From NCBI GenBank assembly GCA_030456405.1, contig JAKDNQ010000131.1:1-6298 (forward strand): DNA of 6,298 nucleotides. Direction: 5' to 3'. Shown here piece by piece: positions 5,682 through 6,298 of the stretch. A model generated the notes under the pieces. The model worked only from the letters and a program-made list of their open reading frames with translations, did not search any database and was not told where the DNA came from. The translations under genes were made by a program, and so were the position numbers. The DNA comes from Nitrospira sp. (GTDB taxonomy: Bacteria; Nitrospirota; Nitrospiria; Nitrospirales; Nitrospiraceae). Each line of letters begins with the position of its first letter. Positions within the stretch are counted from its first letter, which is position 1.

Positions 5682-6010
5682 TTCTTAAACTCCTTTTTGA
5701 TCAGTTGAACGATTGTGTAGAGTTCATTTTTCTCCGCCCCAGAGATATTCGTTTTCTGGTTCTTGGCAAAAATGGTAAAGGGAACAATCGGATGGCCTTC
5801 CGAGTGATAGTAGTAGATCACGCGGAACCCAGCACTTTTCCCCTTGCCCTGTCTTGCGTAGCGGATTTTCCGCACACCGCCGCTGCCGGCGATGATGTCG
5901 CCTTTCAGATAGTTTCTGGCAAGGAATTCGATGAGGCCGTCATATTCGCTCTCGTCCATCAGGGACAAGGCAAGCGCCTCGAACGACTTCGATGTCCGTA
6001 TGGTTATCAT
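5678..6010 (-). CDS. higB: HigB/RelE-type toxin of a type II toxin-antitoxin system
   Basis: This 110-residue protein is of the RelE/ParE superfamily, HigB-2 branch. Such toxins are usually ribosome-dependent mRNA endonucleases. Seen in the sequence: an N-terminal strand and helices (MITIRTSKSFEALAL, then EYDGLIEFLARNY), the conserved G37-D38-I39 then GSGGVRKIRYARQGKGKSAG at 42-61, the core strand FRVIYYYH (62-69), FTIFAKNQKTNIS (78-90) and a C-terminal helix ending in lysines. K48, R50, R53, K56, K58 and R63 give the basic RNA-binding surface. Length is normal and no key block is missing, so it looks intact. It overlaps the antitoxin by four bases. Its ATG has no Shine-Dalgarno site; instead the stop of a 59-codon ndh-like fragment overlaps it (ATGA 6010-6007), which suggests coupled or leaderless translation. 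Confidence 0.88.
   Translation of the reverse strand: MITIRTSKSFEALALSLMDESEYDGLIEFLARNYLKGDIIAGSGGVRKIRYARQGKGKSAGFRVIYYYHSEGHPIVPFTIFAKNQKTNISGAEKNELYTIVQLIKKEFKK
5690..5695 (-). promoter_or_regulatory. Strong ribosome binding site of the antitoxin gene
   Basis: The minus strand reads AAAAAGGAG ending eight bases before the antitoxin ATG at 5681, with AAGGAG as core. It lies inside the lysine-rich last codons of the toxin. The toxin itself has no such site. Confidence 0.75.
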
Positions 6011-6017
6011 ATTTTAT

Positions 6018-6046
6018 ATGGTACCCAATGGGTACCTTCTTGGCAA
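6018..6046 (-). promoter_or_regulatory. Candidate promoter of the toxin-antitoxin operon
   Basis: The minus strand has TTGCCA (6041-6046, five of six -35 matches), a 17-base spacer and TACCAT (6018-6023, four of six -10 matches). Transcription would begin about 6011, leaving the toxin mRNA almost leaderless. TATAAA at 6013-6018 is a better -10 but lacks a spaced -35. The palindrome covers the spacer and -10, as expected for repression. Confidence 0.4.
6020..6036. promoter_or_regulatory. Palindromic operator of the toxin-antitoxin module
   Basis: GGTACCC (6020-6026) and GGGTACC (6030-6036) are perfect inverted arms around AAT. The site ends nine bases before the toxin ATG and overlaps the candidate promoter. 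Its position and symmetry suit binding by the HTH antitoxin dimer for autorepression; binding itself is inferred. Confidence 0.6.
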
Positions 6047-6073
6047 GAGAAACATGCGGAGAAACATGCGGAG
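6047..6073. repeat. 12-base tandem repeat at the ndh/toxin junction
   Basis: GAGAAACATGCG occurs twice in tandem (6047-6058, 6059-6070) followed by GAG. It begins exactly where similarity to the other ndh copy ends (6073/6074), so it marks the breakpoint. It encodes SACF-SACF in the truncated frame. Confidence 0.75.
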
Positions 6074-6186
6074 CGGTCGAAGAGGACGATCTCGCAGGAT
6101 TCATGGGAAACCCTTTTACGAATCGTCCTCGCGCACTGCACTCCCGCAAATCCACCGCCTATGATGACGATCCGCGTGAGTCCCAT
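6073..6186 (-). repeat. Direct repeat copy B: ndh-like gene 5' end
   Basis: This is the partner of 4890-5003 in the same orientation, offset by 1183 bases. The toxin-antitoxin module, the toxin remnant and the noncoding gap lie between the copies. The ribosome-site regions upstream are also alike (GAGGA, a base, then TCGAC). Confidence 0.85.
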
Positions 6187-6298
6187 ATAGTCGAGTCCTC
6201 GATCAACCGAACACTAGCAGTCTGCTGGAAAATTCGATTTATGCACAAAATGCCGCTGGAACTTTCATATGGCGCCGATATCAAAACAGGTTCAGGAT
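6187..6298. other. Right-edge noncoding stretch with an AGCAG-T-CTGCT motif
   Basis: This holds the leader of the truncated ndh-like gene and no identified gene. AGCAG (6216-6220) and CTGCT (6222-6226) form a short inverted repeat followed by GGAAAA. An open plus-strand frame begins ATG at 6241 (MHKMPLELSYGADIKTGSG) and leaves the window, but it is too short to judge. A mobile-element end is possible but unproven. Confidence 0.25.

Larger units (their letters stand above)
6007..6186 (-). pseudogene. Truncated second ndh-like gene 5' end, 59 codons, overlapping the toxin start
   Basis: From the ATG at 6186 (GAGGA at 6196-6200) the first 38 codons encode the N-terminus of an NDH-2-like flavoprotein, with R5-I-V-I-I-G-G-G-F-A-G-V-Q-C-A-R-T at 5-21 and EIVLFDR at 32-38. 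Homology to the gene at 5003 stops there. The frame then runs through a 12-base tandem repeat (SACFSACFS) and the operator palindrome (GTHWVP), and ends at TGA 6007-6009, overlapping the toxin ATG. It is clearly too short to be an oxidoreductase, since only the FAD-binding beta-alpha-beta start remains. It may now be no more than a translated leader for the toxin. It is truncated by whatever event brought in the toxin-antitoxin module. Confidence 0.8.

Noticed and set aside
5705..6190. Plus-strand open frame of 161 codons opposite the toxin
   Set aside because: The minus strand carries an intact RelE/HigB-type toxin with overlapping antitoxin; the plus frame spans the junction and shows no motif.
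1..6298. CRISPR array, tRNA, rRNA or complete insertion sequence
   Set aside because: No regularly spaced repeats, no cloverleaf-like segment, no rRNA signature and no transposase were seen.

Overview
All genes supported here lie on the minus strand, so the window reads right to left. GC content is moderate, Shine-Dalgarno sites are clear and there are no introns: this is bacterial chromosome, probably an accessory or rearranged stretch. The protein styles (an NDH-2-like flavoprotein joined to cyclic-nucleotide and CBS domains, and an uncharacterised lipoprotein) remind me of Nitrospirota or related environmental Gram-negatives. That placement is recollection, not proof.

Right part (about 6298-5148): a truncated ndh-like 5' end (59 codons, 6186-6007) runs straight into a HigB/RelE-type toxin gene (6010-5678). 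The toxin overlaps a HigA-like antitoxin gene (5681-5394) by ATGA. A 17-bp palindrome just upstream of the toxin start looks like the autoregulatory operator. Directly after the antitoxin stop, in the same frame and without a start codon, is an 81-codon remnant of a second RelE-like toxin (5393-5148).

Centre (5003-2966): one gene of 680 codons, once an FAD/NAD(P)H oxidoreductase plus membrane-associated segment plus cyclic-nucleotide-binding domain plus two CBS domains. It is now broken by two single-base deletions and one in-frame TAA, so it appears as three open pieces. Its first 114 bp are nearly duplicated by the truncated copy at 6186-6073, so the toxin-antitoxin module lies between direct repeats of an ndh 5' end.

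Left part (2905-1): an intact maltose/galactoside-type O-acetyltransferase (2905-2321); an exported protein built from an A-B-A'-B' nested repeat (2076-1168); a perfect 12-bp hairpin; and a lipoprotein of an uncharacterised family that runs off the left edge (1020-1). The last gene has no stop inside the window.

No single pathway links these genes. The coherent story is structural: a toxin-antitoxin cassette embedded in a duplicated, decaying ndh locus, followed by ordinary envelope and sugar-modification genes. No tRNA, rRNA, CRISPR array or complete insertion sequence was seen, and no gene-free stretch exceeds 300 bases.
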